DNA of 64,000 bases from assembly GCA_036571765.1 (NCBI GenBank), contig BROE01000022.1, positions 2,682,162 to 2,746,161 on the forward strand. Reading direction: 5' to 3'. The notes below the pieces were generated by a model. That model had not been told where the DNA came from. It worked only from the letters and a program-made list of their open reading frames with translations, and searched no databases. The position numbers and the translations under genes were made by a program. The stretch comes from Plecoglossus altivelis (taxonomy: Eukaryota; Chordata; Actinopteri; Osmeriformes; Plecoglossidae). Positions 22,633 to 35,790 of this stretch are shown piece after piece; the first letter of the stretch is position 1, and each line of letters starts with the position of its first letter.

Positions 22633-24647
22633 GAACATGCCCCACTCATCTAAGATCTAGCTTCAAGTTCCTACATATCGCCACCTACACATTTCCACCT
22701 GCACATCATCACCTGCACCCAGCCCATTCCCAGAAAATCCCTTCATAAATGTCTCATCCACTCCAGAATACACACTTACAGTAAACCCAGTCGCCCCCAT
22801 AATACAAACACACTCACACACACATAGAAGTCCTGGTCTGAATAATCATATCCTGAATCTGTTTGATGCGGTTGCATCTGTTTAGTCATCCATGTTGAGC
22901 TACAACACCATCAGGCTTCCTAAAACTCTACACACACTCTCGTCACTGTATAAACAGAAGACCAAATGAGTAAGTGAGTTTATGTGTGAATATGTTAGTC
23001 AGCTCACCAGGTTTTGCAGTGTTTTAAACTGATCAGGATGTCCAGACTAGTTCGATTGCAAGAAAATAATGCTGACCTCTGACAATGACACTAAAAAACA
23101 ACAGATGGAAACCAAGTCAATCATTTAACGTTATTAAACCTCCTTTAGTGGCAAATAATAAGCCACTGTAGACCATGCAGGGCAACATCTCAGAAGGTCT
23201 CATGGCACACGTGTGTCAAAGGGAAAGATTCCTCTCAAAGGGAATTTGGAAATAGCTTTGCTTGCATCAGCAGGGACGGAAGCATACGTTAACAAGTGAC
23301 TCCCTAACTTGGTTTGTTTACACAGACGACACCCTGATTACGACCTCTCCCTCTCATTATACAAAATATGCAGGAGGAAAAAAATGTTTGGAATTGAAGT
23401 CAAACTGCAGACGAACGTAGGAGACACCCAGCGTGTCTGCTGGATGATAAGAGGCTAAACATAGAATTAGTGGGAATATTAATGACAGTAATGATTCACA
23501 AGAATGTGAGGAGGTGGGTGGTTCTGGAAGACCACTGTTATTGTTGGTGTGTCCGTTTTTTAGTTCAACACCAACGTTCAGAAATATCGGTAAGTCAGTA
23601 GTTGGAGCCACAGGAGTGTTCTGACCAGCTGCAAGATGTCTGTCTGTACAACATTCAATAACAAGACTAAAATGATAAGACTGTGCTGTTATCTGTGAGG
23701 GAGGACTTGGCAGTGAGTGAAGTGTGTTGCTCGCAGTTTATTCTAGGCTTTGACCTCAGGGTTGGGAACCAGGCTACCTGACCATGTCTGCGAGATCTGA
23801 CTAATCTGACTGAATCTGAGTGGGAGGAAGGGATGAATGAGAAATCCAACCGTTTCATCAAAATCAAGAGCATTCATGTTTGACGTCTGTCAGGATATCC
23901 CAAGTGTCCCTACGTACTAGCACACACAGGAAGTGACACGTGGGAGTGGGGTAGGCTGGGAACCGTCCACTGTTTCCAACCTGGAGAAGTCAGAAACCAG
24001 GAAGGAACCCAACATACTCCGACTGTTCGACTGCACAGATGTGGAATGAGCTCAGCTGACCAAAACCCCAACTAAGGTCAAAAGGTTTGACCCAAGCTGT
24101 CCTGTGCTAGTTCTGTTGACACCATGCTAGTAAGTTGACACCACTTCAGGCTAAGTTATGAACAGTATAATCATATCAGGTTTATGGCCATCCCATAGCT
24201 ACAGTTTCATCTTTATTTACTACCTGAGATCTGGTCTAACTTGACAGGGGCTGTATATTACGGAGACAGAAAAACAGGATAAAAACCCAGCAGATAGATC
24301 TTCATCCACCTGTTATTGGACAAAACTCAAAATCGTACAACAGCCGCATTCTTTGACAGCGAGCCGTTTGAAAACCAGGCTGGAAATTGTTGCGCTTTCT
24401 CATTCCTGGATTCTTGATAAAGCTGAAAAGTGATGCTTCTGTTTGCTGCTTTGTAAACATGACACGAAAAATTCCAATCATAACAGAACGTTGCTGGACC
24501 GAAGGGGAATGTGACTTTTTTATAAGGTTGCGATATATCATTTTTATAGTATCGTTAATATAGCATCTGCAAGAGCCTCTAACGTGTGAGGGTCTGATGA
24601 AGGGAGAGCACCAGGGAGAGATCCAGTCCTGGGTCATACAGCTCAAA
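22633..24647. other. Unique sequence, no gene recognised
   Basis: Two kilobases without repeats or transposon ends. ORFs up to 114 aa have no domain and no splice support. Confidence 0.35.
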
Positions 24648-24692
24648 TCAAATCAACATTTATTTGTCCTTTTTACAAGCAATGTCACTGAG
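24648..24692. repeat. Possible dispersed-repeat tail (TCAAATCAACATTTATTTG)
   Basis: The word TCAAATCAAATCAACATTTA followed by TTTTTACAAGCAATGTCAC resembles dispersed repeat tails common in fish genomes. Only about 45 bp matches by eye, so the family is uncertain. Confidence 0.3.
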
Positions 24693-24722
24693 GACTCCTC
24701 GATCCTAACCCACTCTTTAACA

Positions 24723-24934
24723 CAGGGATGTCCAATCTTGGTCCTCGAGGGCCACTGTTCTGAAAGATTTAGATGTTTCCCTGCTCCAGCACACCTGTTT
24801 CGAATGAAGGATCATTATCAGGCTTCCATGGAGCTTGATAACAACCCATTCATTAGAATCAGGTGTGCTGGAGCAGGGCAACATCTAAAACTTTCAAGTT
24901 AGTGGCCCTCGAGGACCAGGATTGGACACCCCTG
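24723..24934. mobile_element. Non-autonomous hAT-type MITE (palindromic)
   Basis: A 212-bp element with terminal inverted repeats CAGGGATGTCCAATC and GATTGGACACCCCTG. The homology continues inward as long inverted arms: GGTCCTCGAGGGCCACT pairs with AGTGGCCCTCGAGGACC, and GCTCCAGCACACCTG pairs with CAGGTGTGCTGGAGC. The centre is not coding. Eight-base flanks CTTTAACA (24715-24722) and CTCTAAGA (24935-24942) match at six of eight positions, consistent with an aged 8-bp hAT target-site duplication. The family is very common in teleosts. No transposase is present. Confidence 0.87.
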
Positions 24935-24942
24935 CTCTAAGA

Positions 24943-26180
24943 TGACGATGCTTTGACTCAACATCCATAACCTCCGTTTTGACTTTTGACTCTGAGTACA
25001 AACATCCATGTGGACTGAATATTTCAGGGAAGATTTCAATCAGCTCTTTTGTTCCATGTGGGAACGTCTTAGAGGCTTGTACCATTGCTGTTTAGCGTTT
25101 GAGGATTGAGGAGTAACTGCAAATGAAGAAAATCATATTTATCTTATTTATATGATGGGTTGTCATGTCGATACGGGCTAAAGTTTCACCTGAAAAGGTT
25201 AAAAGTGAACCTAGGTATTCATTTGACATTTTAAATGTTAACATATCATAAACAGTAGCTACTGTGGAGGCCTGTTCAAAAACCCAGAGATGTTGCCTAC
25301 CACACGGACAAAGCAGATATTTGTTGGCTTGGATGGAAAGAGAATCTTTTCCGCTCCTGTCCTGTACACTTGGCAGGCAGAACAAAAACCAGAGCAGGTG
25401 GACTGTGTTGATACTGCCATCGCTCGCGCAGCAGAGATGGAGATAGCTTTCAAGTTTTCAGGTCAACATATTAATATAGGTCTCAAGTACGTTCTTAAAG
25501 ACAGATGAGAATTATGAGGATCATCGGGTCTGGCACGACTCGTAGGGAAACACAGCTCCCTCGTGGTCAGAGGGTTGTAAAAGGACATCTAGAAGGAGCC
25601 AACTAGAAGGTGAGTCAGAAACCTTTCTATGCAGCACATCTGGTGGTTTTGGAGACCCAGATATGATGTGATCTCCTCCAGACTTCTGGCTCTGGTTCAC
25701 ATGTCATCAGGCTTCAAAGTACACCGCTGTGCCTTCGTTTCAGAGTTTCAACCGTGTCGAATTTGTTAGAAAAGCAGTGTGCTGATCGCACCAACACAGC
25801 ACTGCTGCCTTGTGAGTCCAGTGTGTACCATCACGCAACACATCTGCTTGTATTGCTGGAAAAGCATCTCCTGTGAGCTCTGAGAAACAGGGAGAAGTTC
25901 AGTGGAGAAGAACAGAAAACTATTCTCAAACACACTTTTTTGTTTTAATATTAAATCACATACACAAACAAAGAATCTCTGCAAATACGTTTTACATGAT
26001 ACTTTTCTTAGAGGTCGCTTGCTTTTCTTTTCATACTTTTTTTTTTTCTCCTCGATCCGGTGATGAACTGGAAGTTTCTGACTAGAGTTCTTCCCTGAAG
26101 ATGACTGATTACATGCACTTAATCAACCCAGGAAAATGAGTTCCAAACCTTTCCTCAACTTGGCCAAGTGACACTTGCAG
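24943..26180. other. Unique sequence with a protein-like open segment at 25242-25508
   Basis: A + frame of about 88 codons ending at 25508 includes TKQIFVGLDGKRIFSAPV and AIARAAEMEIAFKF and looks less low-complexity than most frames here. The minus strand is also open over the same bases, no clear acceptor is present and I recognise no family. A GTGAGT lies at 25609. I leave it uncalled. Confidence 0.25.
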
Positions 26181-26207
26181 GCTAAAGCCAAACAGATGGT
26201 TTCACAG
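26181..26207 (+). CDS. Possible 27-nt microexon
   Basis: The 27 bases between CACTTGCAG and GTAAGA encode nine codons (AKAKQMVSQ), an exact multiple of three bracketed by a fair acceptor and a strong donor (CACAG/GTAAGA). Microexons of this size occur in vertebrate neural genes. The pyrimidine tract upstream is only moderate, and pairs of AG and GTAAGA this close arise by chance in 64 kb. Confidence 0.12.
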
Positions 26208-29200
26208 GTAAGACAGAGCTTTGGGACGGAGAGATGACAGGAAATCGAGAGCAAATCCCAGTGTTTTCCTACAGTCTCCCATGTGAAGTCAACCACTCAG
26301 AATAATCGGAGGAAAAATGATCTCAAATGTAATTTTTCAAAAGCTTGTCATTTTACTGGATTCAGTCTTTCCAAGTTGGATTGTTTTTAGATACATATGC
26401 TTGGAAATAAGCTCTTCCAAAAACTTGCTTTTAACTTGACATGCCGAGGATGTACTTGGCGCTGCCATCCATTATTGTAGATGCGGATAAACAAACAGTG
26501 TGTCAAAGTGTACAATACCTTTCTGCAAGTTATAGGAGTGTCATTATGCTTCGACACATCCCTGTGCTAAAACATACAGTAATGGTACTTTGTATTACAG
26601 TTTATTGAACATATTTCAGCGAGTTGACATGTGACATCGAGGCAGGGATTTGTGAAATACTGCTACTGGGTTGTAAGGCATTGACATTAAATTCGCTTTC
26701 CCAGTAAACTTCTGATGTAGATGTGTGCCACTTCTTCATCCAAAGCCAATTTTTAAAAAAGGATCTTGGAGTAGATTCAAGTCTCAAGCACTTACTTTTA
26801 GTGTTTAAGTGAGCTTTTATTTATTGGGCAAGACCCTCGCACACATACTATATACAGTCCAATCCATATTCTCCATCCTCCTCCATCTCCTTTTCCTCTC
26901 TTTGGAACCCCAGACTGATGTTTTGACTGGCCAGCGCCCTGGTCTTTCTCCTGAGGTTTGGACACAGTCAATCACCAGGCTTTGAGTTGTTCTTAAAAAG
27001 ACCGTTATTTTTAAGGTCTTTATTATATTACCTCCACTGACCGGCAATCCTATTGATCCTGCTGGCTGTCTGCGCATTTTGCCAAAAGCACACAGCCCAT
27101 GCAGTCTTCCCTTCCACTGCCCTCTCTCCTTGCCTGTCACACCCTTCCTTCTCTGACATATTTAGCTTAGTAATTAAGAAATCCCAAGCAAGCAGGCAGG
27201 TTCTAAGATGAAAGCTATGATGTGTGCGATGTTTGAGCCAGGGCCTGTTGCATGAGAGGCTGAGAGCAGAGCTGGCAGAGGAGAAAGCAGTAGAGGAAGG
27301 GCATGTTCCTCATGGTGATCCAGGCATCTGAGGACCCAGACCAAGGTGAGCTGCAGCTTTCTTCCATGCAGGGAATGTGTAATCATTTGAAAGTGGATCA
27401 TGTTGAAGTAGGGACGCCAATGGAACCACACCTTATCAAAACAAAGTCCCCCATTTAGACACTGGCGCTGAAACACAGACCTTTCAGATCAAGGGGAGTT
27501 TTGAAGTTTAAATTTCCTGTAGGACAATGTTGGTGAAACAGATGAAAACGTGGATGGGGAGAGAGGCGAATGGTAAAATTTTTTGTTCGATAGTAAAATA
27601 AATTTAAGACCCCTGACATTAAACCTTAATAATACCAAGAAAGAAAATTAAGGTCCCATTTAGTTTCCAGTTCTGGGTCTAAGTAATAATAAAACATGAT
27701 GTCAATTTAAGTAGGACAAGTTGAAGAACAGAGGATGTAGTGTGAAATGTAAGGACTGTCAAGGTCTGCCACATTTCTGAGCAACAAGGAGGAGGAGGTG
27801 AGGAAAGGATGAGAGGGTGTGTTTACTGTCTCGTATGGATGAAGAGGAAACATGCTCGGTGTTTATCTGGGCACTGCACAGCCCGACACTTTCATCCAGA
27901 ACGTTTTAACTTCCTATCCAATCCCTTTTTTCCCCTGGACTGGACATTCTGGAAAGAACAGCATTAGGTTGCTCCAGAGTGCTAATATGAGCATGCTGTT
28001 GTAATCTATTAACAGACAAATATGTCTTGTGCCTAAGTGGTCATTCATATTTAAACATCGAATAATAAATATGCTGTGAGCAGGCTGGACTGCAGAGACA
28101 AAGGACATGGTTAAATTTAACATGGGGCAGTCACATTTTTTGTATATTTCAACGAATTCAAATCCCCATTTAGAATAGTTTTAAAACCTTTGGCTTATTT
28201 CTATGATTAGTGGTGTGGTTGAGCTGCCTTTAAACTGCTATAATCAGCCACTCAGCTCTTGCCAATCCAGACAGAGTTCATACAATACTTCCATGTAATG
28301 CATCCAACCGGCCACCATGAAGGGAAACACGCACTAACAGCAGCTCACGGACATCCTCTATAACTATAGAGGTGTGATCTGGTTGCTCCAGAGAGGGCAA
28401 GAGGAGACAGCCTGTCCAAATCTAGCCATTTTGTACGTGTGACAATACCAGAATTGAACTTAAACAAATGCAAATCCCACTTGAAAAAACGTCCACTCGG
28501 TTGAAAGAGTCATACCCAAACATTATTGGAAAACATTACCTACTGCATAGGCTTTGGACCAAATATGTAGTTAAAGGAAAGTGCATCTGAATGGTTTTGA
28601 ATATGGTGCCCTCTGAACACAACAGGGGACAGGAAACAGTCCACAGGAAGATTCCACCTGAGAAACGACTCCTTCTTACTCACTCTTACAACCAACATCT
28701 ACCATCCAGTAGGTTCGAACCAAAAACAACATGCTGAAGGCCTGGATGTTAGGCTTCCCTCTTTCCCAATCTGCATCCCCTGACGTTGTATTCATCTGCT
28801 GTAATAATACTCCCTCTCACCCCAACACATCTCTTCATATCCCAACTTCAAAATAAACCCCTTGATGCTGCATTAGCTGAAACTGACCGAGTCAGTGTGC
28901 AGAACTGATCTCGGATTTATCACGCTCGGTTTGACGTGAACATCCTCGTGAATCGGCCTCCTCTCAGGCTCGTACCTACCGTGTGATCTTCCTCGCCAAA
29001 ACTACCGCACAGACTTCAACTCGGGGTTCACTGTCAAGATGTTTCCAGTGTGACTGGAGTTTGGGCCACAATCTCGTATCTCCTCTGGGCACCAGGCTGG
29101 GAAGCAGAGAGCTGTCTCGGCAGGGTGCAGGACGCGGCCACACCTGGCCTCTCTGATCATCAAGTCATCGTCTGGGTGTGGTGGGGAAGTCCATCTCTGT

Positions 29201-32200
29201 TACCCGCCTGCTCTGAGGAGATGACAGCTACAGTCACCGCAGCAGTGAGACGGCATATTAGTCATGTGAGCTGAGGGCTGCCTGTTCTTAAGGAATCTGT
29301 CACTGCCCAATCTGAGACCTTGATAATGCAGCTCAGTAGAAATTCACAGACATTTGAAGGTTAAACATTTACACGAGAATGACATAAAATATCGAAGTCA
29401 AGGTGAATTTGATCAAGGGGCAGGTGTGGTGTTCAGCAAGTTGGCCAGCATCCAAGGCAAACACGCTTCACCCTATTTCTAGTGGCCTCTCTCTGGTAGA
29501 CGGTCCCATGTCGCTAGAAACCCTGGGATTGTATTAGCATCAGCAAGCAGAGGAATATTAGTTATGGCAGAGACGTATGAAGAACCCAGTGTGCTGAGAG
29601 CACAGTACACTTCAAAGGCAGGACTGGCATGGGTGCAGAGTGGATGTCTGATTGGTAATAGTTTGCACATTGCCTGAATGGGTCCGCTGGGCAAAAAGAA
29701 AGAAGGGGACAGATCTTTGATCTTAGCGTGACAAAAACATCATGTTCTGTGACAAAAGGGACAGTTCTATGATAAAAGTGGTAGACATTATGGAAAAGTT
29801 TACCTCTGAGTTGAATGTGACAACATAGAATGCAGATACACAAACATTTTAAATAATTAATTTTGCTAACCATATCTCTGTGGTTATAGTATTGGCTCAA
29901 ATTTACCAGTATACATTCACACATTCCATATTTTCAACTCAAAATATCCAAGTAACAAAAAATGATCATGCTAAACCACAGATTAATGTACCACTAGCCA
30001 TCCAAGTCAATCCACCAAAACATTTGATTTAAATCGGCATTCATGGCTTTCAGCTATTGTTCTCTGCCATAGTGGATGACATCAGAGTCCAGTGTGATTG
30101 TATATCTTGTATTGCACCATTTAGAGGGGTGGCCTTTAGAGCCATTTGCTAACAGCCATTACCTACACAAAAGGACCATTACCTGCTAATGGAGACAGGA
30201 TCCAGAACTATAGGAACGTGGAAAGAGAGCTATTCATGAATCTGGCTCAACATCTTACAGCTAGCTCATTCTACTACAGGCTAGCCAGCTAAGAATCACC
30301 ACGCTAGGCCTTGGGTTAATTAAATTTTTTGTTACCCTCCCTACGTCGTAAAACGGTGCATTATGTGTGCATTTCTCAAACCATCTGCAGATCCTCTTCT
30401 AAGTTTGATTTTTTTTTGGAGTGGACCTTTTATGTTAAGTGTACTTTTCTGTCAAACAACTATTGCAGGGTGTGCTTCAACAGCCTCAAACATTCGTTCC
30501 AGGACTGTAAAGATAAATATGATTCATTGATCTCCTAATGAATGTGGACCTCGCATGTAGATGAACAATGGGAGAGCCGTTCCATCTAAGAGCCAATGTC
30601 CCTCGGCTCAGTTCACCGTGCAGACGCATGAAATCGAACTGGAACACGTGTCCTCACTCTTTCTCTCACTCTCTCTCTCAACCTCTCAGGAGCACGAAGG
30701 CAGGCGCTCCCAGACACACCCTTTCTGCACACACGTATCATCACACAAACTCATTTCCCTTACAACATGAGGTCGAGTCCTGTAGTCACGTGTGTCTGAG
30801 ATGGTGAGCTATCCTCGTTCCCCAGTGCTCCCGGACCGACCGAGGCCCCGCGCTGAAGGGATGTCAGGAGGTGGAGGCGAGGGGAGGCGGGTGGAGGAGG
30901 GTGGAGGGGGTGGTGGACTGTCGTATTTTACTTCCGACTGGCTTCTCTTCTCACAGCTGGCCAGCGCTCCCCTCCTCCCTGAGCAGGGCCACGGCCACAC
31001 CAGGCACCTGCGGCTGACAGCTGGACTGTGTGTTACGACAGGGCTGGGAGCGAGGCTGCTCACTTACGTGGTGCTGCTCCCACAGAGAGGGAAGGAGGAG
31101 GAGGAGGGGAGGAGGAGGAGGGGAGGGGAGAGAGAGAGTGAGAGTGAAAGAGATATAGACAAAGAAACAAAGAGAGACACAAGTAAAGGAAAGAAAAACA
31201 GAGAGAGGGGGATAAAGACAGACAGAGAACAAAGAGGCTCAGAGGAAATACATTTACTTACTGTGGTTAATTTATTGTTTGAGTCTTACATGGAATTCAT
31301 TCTCGATTATCTTCATGAACACGATTCAGTGAGACAGTTGCAGTTCTTAAATAGCAGTTTGATGGTCTCCAACATCAAAATATGGTTGTTTTGTATCCTT
31401 CATGTCAAACATAATCATGCAATTTGTATGATAAAAATGCTTTTTTTTTCTTCAAAGTGTTTCAGTGAGGTCACTTGGTGAAGGGTGAGGAACCGTCAAT
31501 ATAAAACACATGGATTGGGCTTTGGGGAGCAATAAGTGTTTGCTAGAGTTAATAAATATATGACAGCAGTTTAGGTTCTGGCGCTCATAACATATATTAA
31601 CTCCAGAGTCCCACCTAGAAAAGATCAGATTTTGTCTAATTTTACATGATTCATGCATCGGTTTATGAGTGTCAATGGCACTTAGAGTAAACTTTATTTG
31701 AAAAGGAGTAATGGTGTTCCTCATTTATTGCCTGAGTGAATTTGAAATATAAAACGCCTGAACTCCAGCTAGCCTTTCAGAGCTAATCATTTCTGCCGTC
31801 AGCAGACCTGATTGTCCTCCAACATCCCTGTGATCCTCTTATTCAAGCCTAAATTACAACCAAGTTCAGGTATTTCAGCACATAGGAGACTGGCCAGCTG
31901 TCTACCAGATCCAGACTCAGTGTAAACACACGGACTGTCCTATGGTTTAGAACCAATACAGGCATTATTATGACACTTGTGTCCTACGCAAACCACAGGT
32001 CACTTCCTGCTCTGAAGCTTAGCTTTCTCTTCCTGACTCCCATGGAGAGTTCTCCAAAGAGCTTCCTGATCTTTCTTAGTCCTCCAGCGCCTCCATTCCT
32101 TCAGCAGTTCTGCGGTTTCAGATGGCTGTCAGTAAACGTAACACAAGTGTTTTGTGGTAAATTAAAATAATATTTGAAGAGTACTCAAGGTTTTTTTAAT

Positions 32201-32770
32201 GCGAAGACGTATGATATGCGTCAGTTACAGCTCAATTTAATTGGAATGCTTGTTTGCCTTTTCTGGTAACACAAAATAGTTTTTGATGGAAATCGTATTT
32301 GTTTTGTTTTTTAAGAAATCATTTTTGATAGCCAAAACTTTTTGGGGGGTTTCACTGGACTTATTGTATAAATCTGAGCTCTTTGCTGTAGTGTGTCAGC
32401 TGTTGGCTGGCGGCAGGACTGCAAGGGTTAAGGAAGGCTCAGGGATTTGCAGTGTCCCAAGCAGAGCTGTTAAAACAGCAGCATAGGGGTGAGATTAAAG
32501 AGAGAAGTGAGAACACGTTGTCATTAGTAAGATTCTGGCTTCTTTTCCTGTATCGATGCAATCTAGCCATAAACACAGCTGCTGTCAAAAAAATTTCCCT
32601 CTCACTAAACACAAGCTGCCACTGTTAACTGAACTTGGTGACGACCGGACCCATCTAGGAATCAGAACTCTGTGGTCAGAGTGAGAACGATAACTATCTT
32701 TGGGTTTTGGTATAATCTGGTCTGGACTGACTTTTGAGTTTGAGGCAATGGGTTTAGCTGGTTGGTGCCA
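26208..32770. other. Long unique region
   Basis: 6.5 kb of mostly unique, slightly AT-rich DNA with small CT/GA runs (30655-30690, 30870-30915). No transposon, RNA gene or convincing exon is seen. ORFs of 60-120 aa have no domain. The GC-richer stretches at 28880-29280 and 30780-31085 are the most gene-like by composition, but no splice pattern emerges. The GA tract at 31084-31230 is listed separately. Confidence 0.35.
31084..31230. repeat. GA/GGA-rich tract
   Basis: GGAGGAGGAGGGGAGG blocks grading into GAGAGAGTGAGAG and AAAGAGAGACA. The 229-aa frame crossing it gains its length from this purine run. Confidence 0.8.

Positions 32771-32847
<77 letters not shown>
32771..32847. repeat. (CAGA)n tetranucleotide microsatellite, about 19 units
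   Basis: A pure uninterrupted CAGA/GACA array of about 77 bp. Purity and length suggest a highly polymorphic locus. The minus-strand frame reads as repeating Ser-Val-Cys-Leu and is an artefact. Confidence 0.97.
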
Positions 32848-33027
32848 GACACTCAGGCCATGAGGGAGTCTGCAAGTGAAATATTCATATTCTCCCTGCT
32901 CCCTCAGTGTGCCACCTAAATCAAACCATGGGCCATCTGGCACTAAGGCATAGCATGCTGTTGAGTGAACAGCAAAAGCCATTAGGCAGAAAAAGGATGC
33001 CATTTTGAAGAGCGAGCAAAAACGATA

Positions 33028-33036
33028 GAGAGAGAG

Positions 33037-33071
<35 letters not shown>

Positions 33072-33116
33072 AAGAAAGCGAGAAAATTGGAGAGAGAGCG
33101 AGAGAAAGAGTGAGAG
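33028..33116. repeat. GA microsatellite
   Basis: GAGAGA runs with AAAG and GCGAG interruptions. Confidence 0.88.
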
Positions 33117-35480
33117 GAAAAGTAGGGCCCTGAAAATTTAAAGAGGCTCTGACTACTTTCTACTCTGGCGTCTCCCAGGACTGAGTGCTTCAGATCACGG
33201 CTGGAGAACTTCTCAGCAGGAACTGAATGACATCATCCCACTCGTAGCGTTGTTTGGTTGGTTAATGAGACTATTGTCTGTCTGTGTTTCAAGTTTGAGG
33301 TGTCAGACATAAGTACGAGACCCACAGTTCACAGTTGTTAGATTATTCTCACACCAGTCCCACAGGGTTTCTCGCTTGTTTCCTCAGTACTAGCACCTCA
33401 TGCCTTGCCTGTAGAAGTACTGCCCTTGTTTGCACTCAGTGCCTGACTCAAACAACACTTGACAAGATTTAGTTTACAAAGATTCAACACAATGCATTAC
33501 AGAAAATACAATCATGACATGGTTGTCTTCCAATGTCCACAATATGGTCAAGAGCTGGATTAACTTTATATTAGCAGAAATCCACATTATTATACAGGAA
33601 TTCAATGTGTGTTCGCACAAGGCTAATCCACATATCAAGGCAAAGTCGGTGCTTACCACTGAATCTACAAACATGAACCTCTCATAGAAAGGGTTTGGGT
33701 ACAATCAGGGTATTAGTTCTAAGCATTGGATCAAAAGGGATTGTGGGATCAGAATCCAGAGCTGTGGACTTGAAAGAAAAGGCCGTTCCAGAATGTTCTG
33801 GTGGTAAGATTCCAGCGGTCAAACTCCACAGAATAGTGCAGACAGGAACATGGGAATTTGCTTGAGCCTTTGAAACCCCCCCAAAACAGCTCTGATAGTC
33901 TAGAGTTAAGACAAGAGTTTTAATCAAAGGAATTTATGAAGCGTTGTGATGCCTCCTCTCCATACCAATAGAGCATACCTGGTCCCAATGATAGGAAGTA
34001 ACAAACTACAACTACTACTTTTCTACTGTACTTAAGAAGATTTGTCTGGTATCAGTACTTTACTTAACTTTTTCAGGAGGGGTAGAAAAAGTATTTTTTC
34101 AAACACCATAGCAGAGATAGCCTCACAGCAGCAATGAAAAGCTTAAGTTTTGTCAACAAAGCTAAAAGAAAAGTATTTTAAGCTTGATAATGTACTAGTA
34201 TTTGTTACCTTGTAAAGTACATTTGTGTTGGTGGATTCCAAATTGCTTTTTTCCCCAAACCTTTTTGCTTGCTCCGTAACCCTACACCTGATATTCACAT
34301 TTTAAAATGGCAGAGCTGGCAACAACAGATAACCTTCCACTCCTGTCGAGCCACACCACAAACCACACACTGCAAGCTTTCAGAAACACCTACCCCCTGT
34401 GCCTTCCAGCCAACCAAACATCAACATCACCCCACCCCCCGCCTCTGCAAAACAATATGAGCAATTACACCAAACCCCATTATGTGGCTCTGGAGTAATT
34501 TACAACCGTCAGATAGCTGCTCAGCCTCCGCACTAATCTCAGCCCAGAATCACACAGGCATTCAAGCCCTCATAGCCCCTATTATTGTCAGCTGCTAAAA
34601 TAAAATAATGTATATAGTGTTTCACCACCACCGAGTCTATTGTGTGCTGAGATGAGTATCTGACTAGCCCTAGGTAATCTTAGCTCTGAATTAGTACTGT
34701 TCATAAAGTCAAGGGCTTAGAGGCGAGGGGTTCGTCAGAGGGTCAAAGCCTAAAGACCCCAACGCATTTTTCATTCATCAGTTTTATTGCAGGTCCCAAC
34801 CCATTTGACTCCCAGTCGGACCCCTCTGGAATGATCTTGTGTTCATGTGAGGGCTTTGTTGAGTGATGTGAACGCAGGAAGCAGCAGGGGATACGACGCA
34901 GTCTAACCAGGACTGCTGCGGGAGTCAGAGCTCGCTGCTGACCTGCGCACGGTCCTGGGAAACCAGCTCCAGTGGACACCTTCTCCCTCACATTCCTCCG
35001 GCGCTCTCCCTCCTGGACGGGCTCGCACAGCGTTAAGCACAGAAGCGTTCAGCCCCAAACGTTAGACTCCTGGACCCAACGTTTGACACGTTGCTCTTCT
35101 GTTCTATTGTGTCACTCCACTGCCACACATTCTCCTCTACAGTCCTCCAACAGAGAAGAGGAGGATCATGGGTGTATGAAGAGAAACCTTTCAAGTGTCA
35201 CTTTCAGGGTCAGAGATATTGTCAAGCTTCGAGTTTCATGTTTCCCACTTAAATTGAGTGTTTGTCATTAATATTGATATATAGTAGTTGAGAGTAACTT
35301 TCGACTGTAAAATTATATATGTAGGCCTGAGCTGAAAAAGGTCATCTCATAGTTGAACCAATGCTTTGGGAGATCAGTGCAAATGGTCTGAATGAAAACA
35401 AGGCGGGGGCTGTTGGCAACTCTGATTGTAGTGCCAGGGGATATCCGACCATGAAGTTAGCACTGTGTGTTGCAGTCTCC
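33117..35480. other. Unique sequence
   Basis: No repeat or transposon recognised. One short + frame at 34307-34498 starts with an ATG in a good context (AAAATGGC) and is rich in Asn-X-Ser/Thr sequons (NHT, NQT, NMS, NYT), but it ends in TAA after 63 codons and matches nothing I know. 34970-35270 is GC-moderate with no domain. Confidence 0.3.
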
Positions 35481-35790
35481 CTTCCTCTTTCTTTTCTTCT
35501 CCTCACTCCGTCCCCACCTCCTTCCCTGAACTTCCATGTAATGGAAACACTGCGGTCTGGAGTGGAAGGAGCAGAACAAAGGAGAGGAGTTACAGTTCGG
35601 GGAGCTGACTCTTGGATGGCTTCCCCTCTCGTCTCTCTTTTTCCTGCACTGCTCACCTCTCCTCTTTCTCTTTCCTCACCTCCTTTATCCACTCCTTCTT
35701 CTCCTCTCCTCCCCTGTCCTCACCTCTCATTTCTACTTCCATCACCTCACATCTCCTCTTTCCCCCTCCTCTCTTCTCCTCTCTCAGCAT
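35481..35790. repeat. Pyrimidine-rich tracts
   Basis: CT-rich at 35478-35530 and 35628-35785 (CTCCTCTCC, CACCTCTC units) with a unique insert between. Open frames are Ser/Leu/Pro artefacts. Confidence 0.75.

Noticed and set aside
25540..25608. Segment ending AGAAG/GTGAGT
   Set aside because: Only a short frame is open and the acceptor is weak.
27287..27347. Exon ending CCAAG/GTGAGC with short open frame
   Set aside because: An in-frame TAG lies directly upstream, and the other frame stops before the donor.
34307..34498. 63-aa frame with four N-glycosylation sequons
   Set aside because: Terminates without a donor, no signal peptide, unknown to me; sequons are common in Asn/Thr-rich AT DNA.
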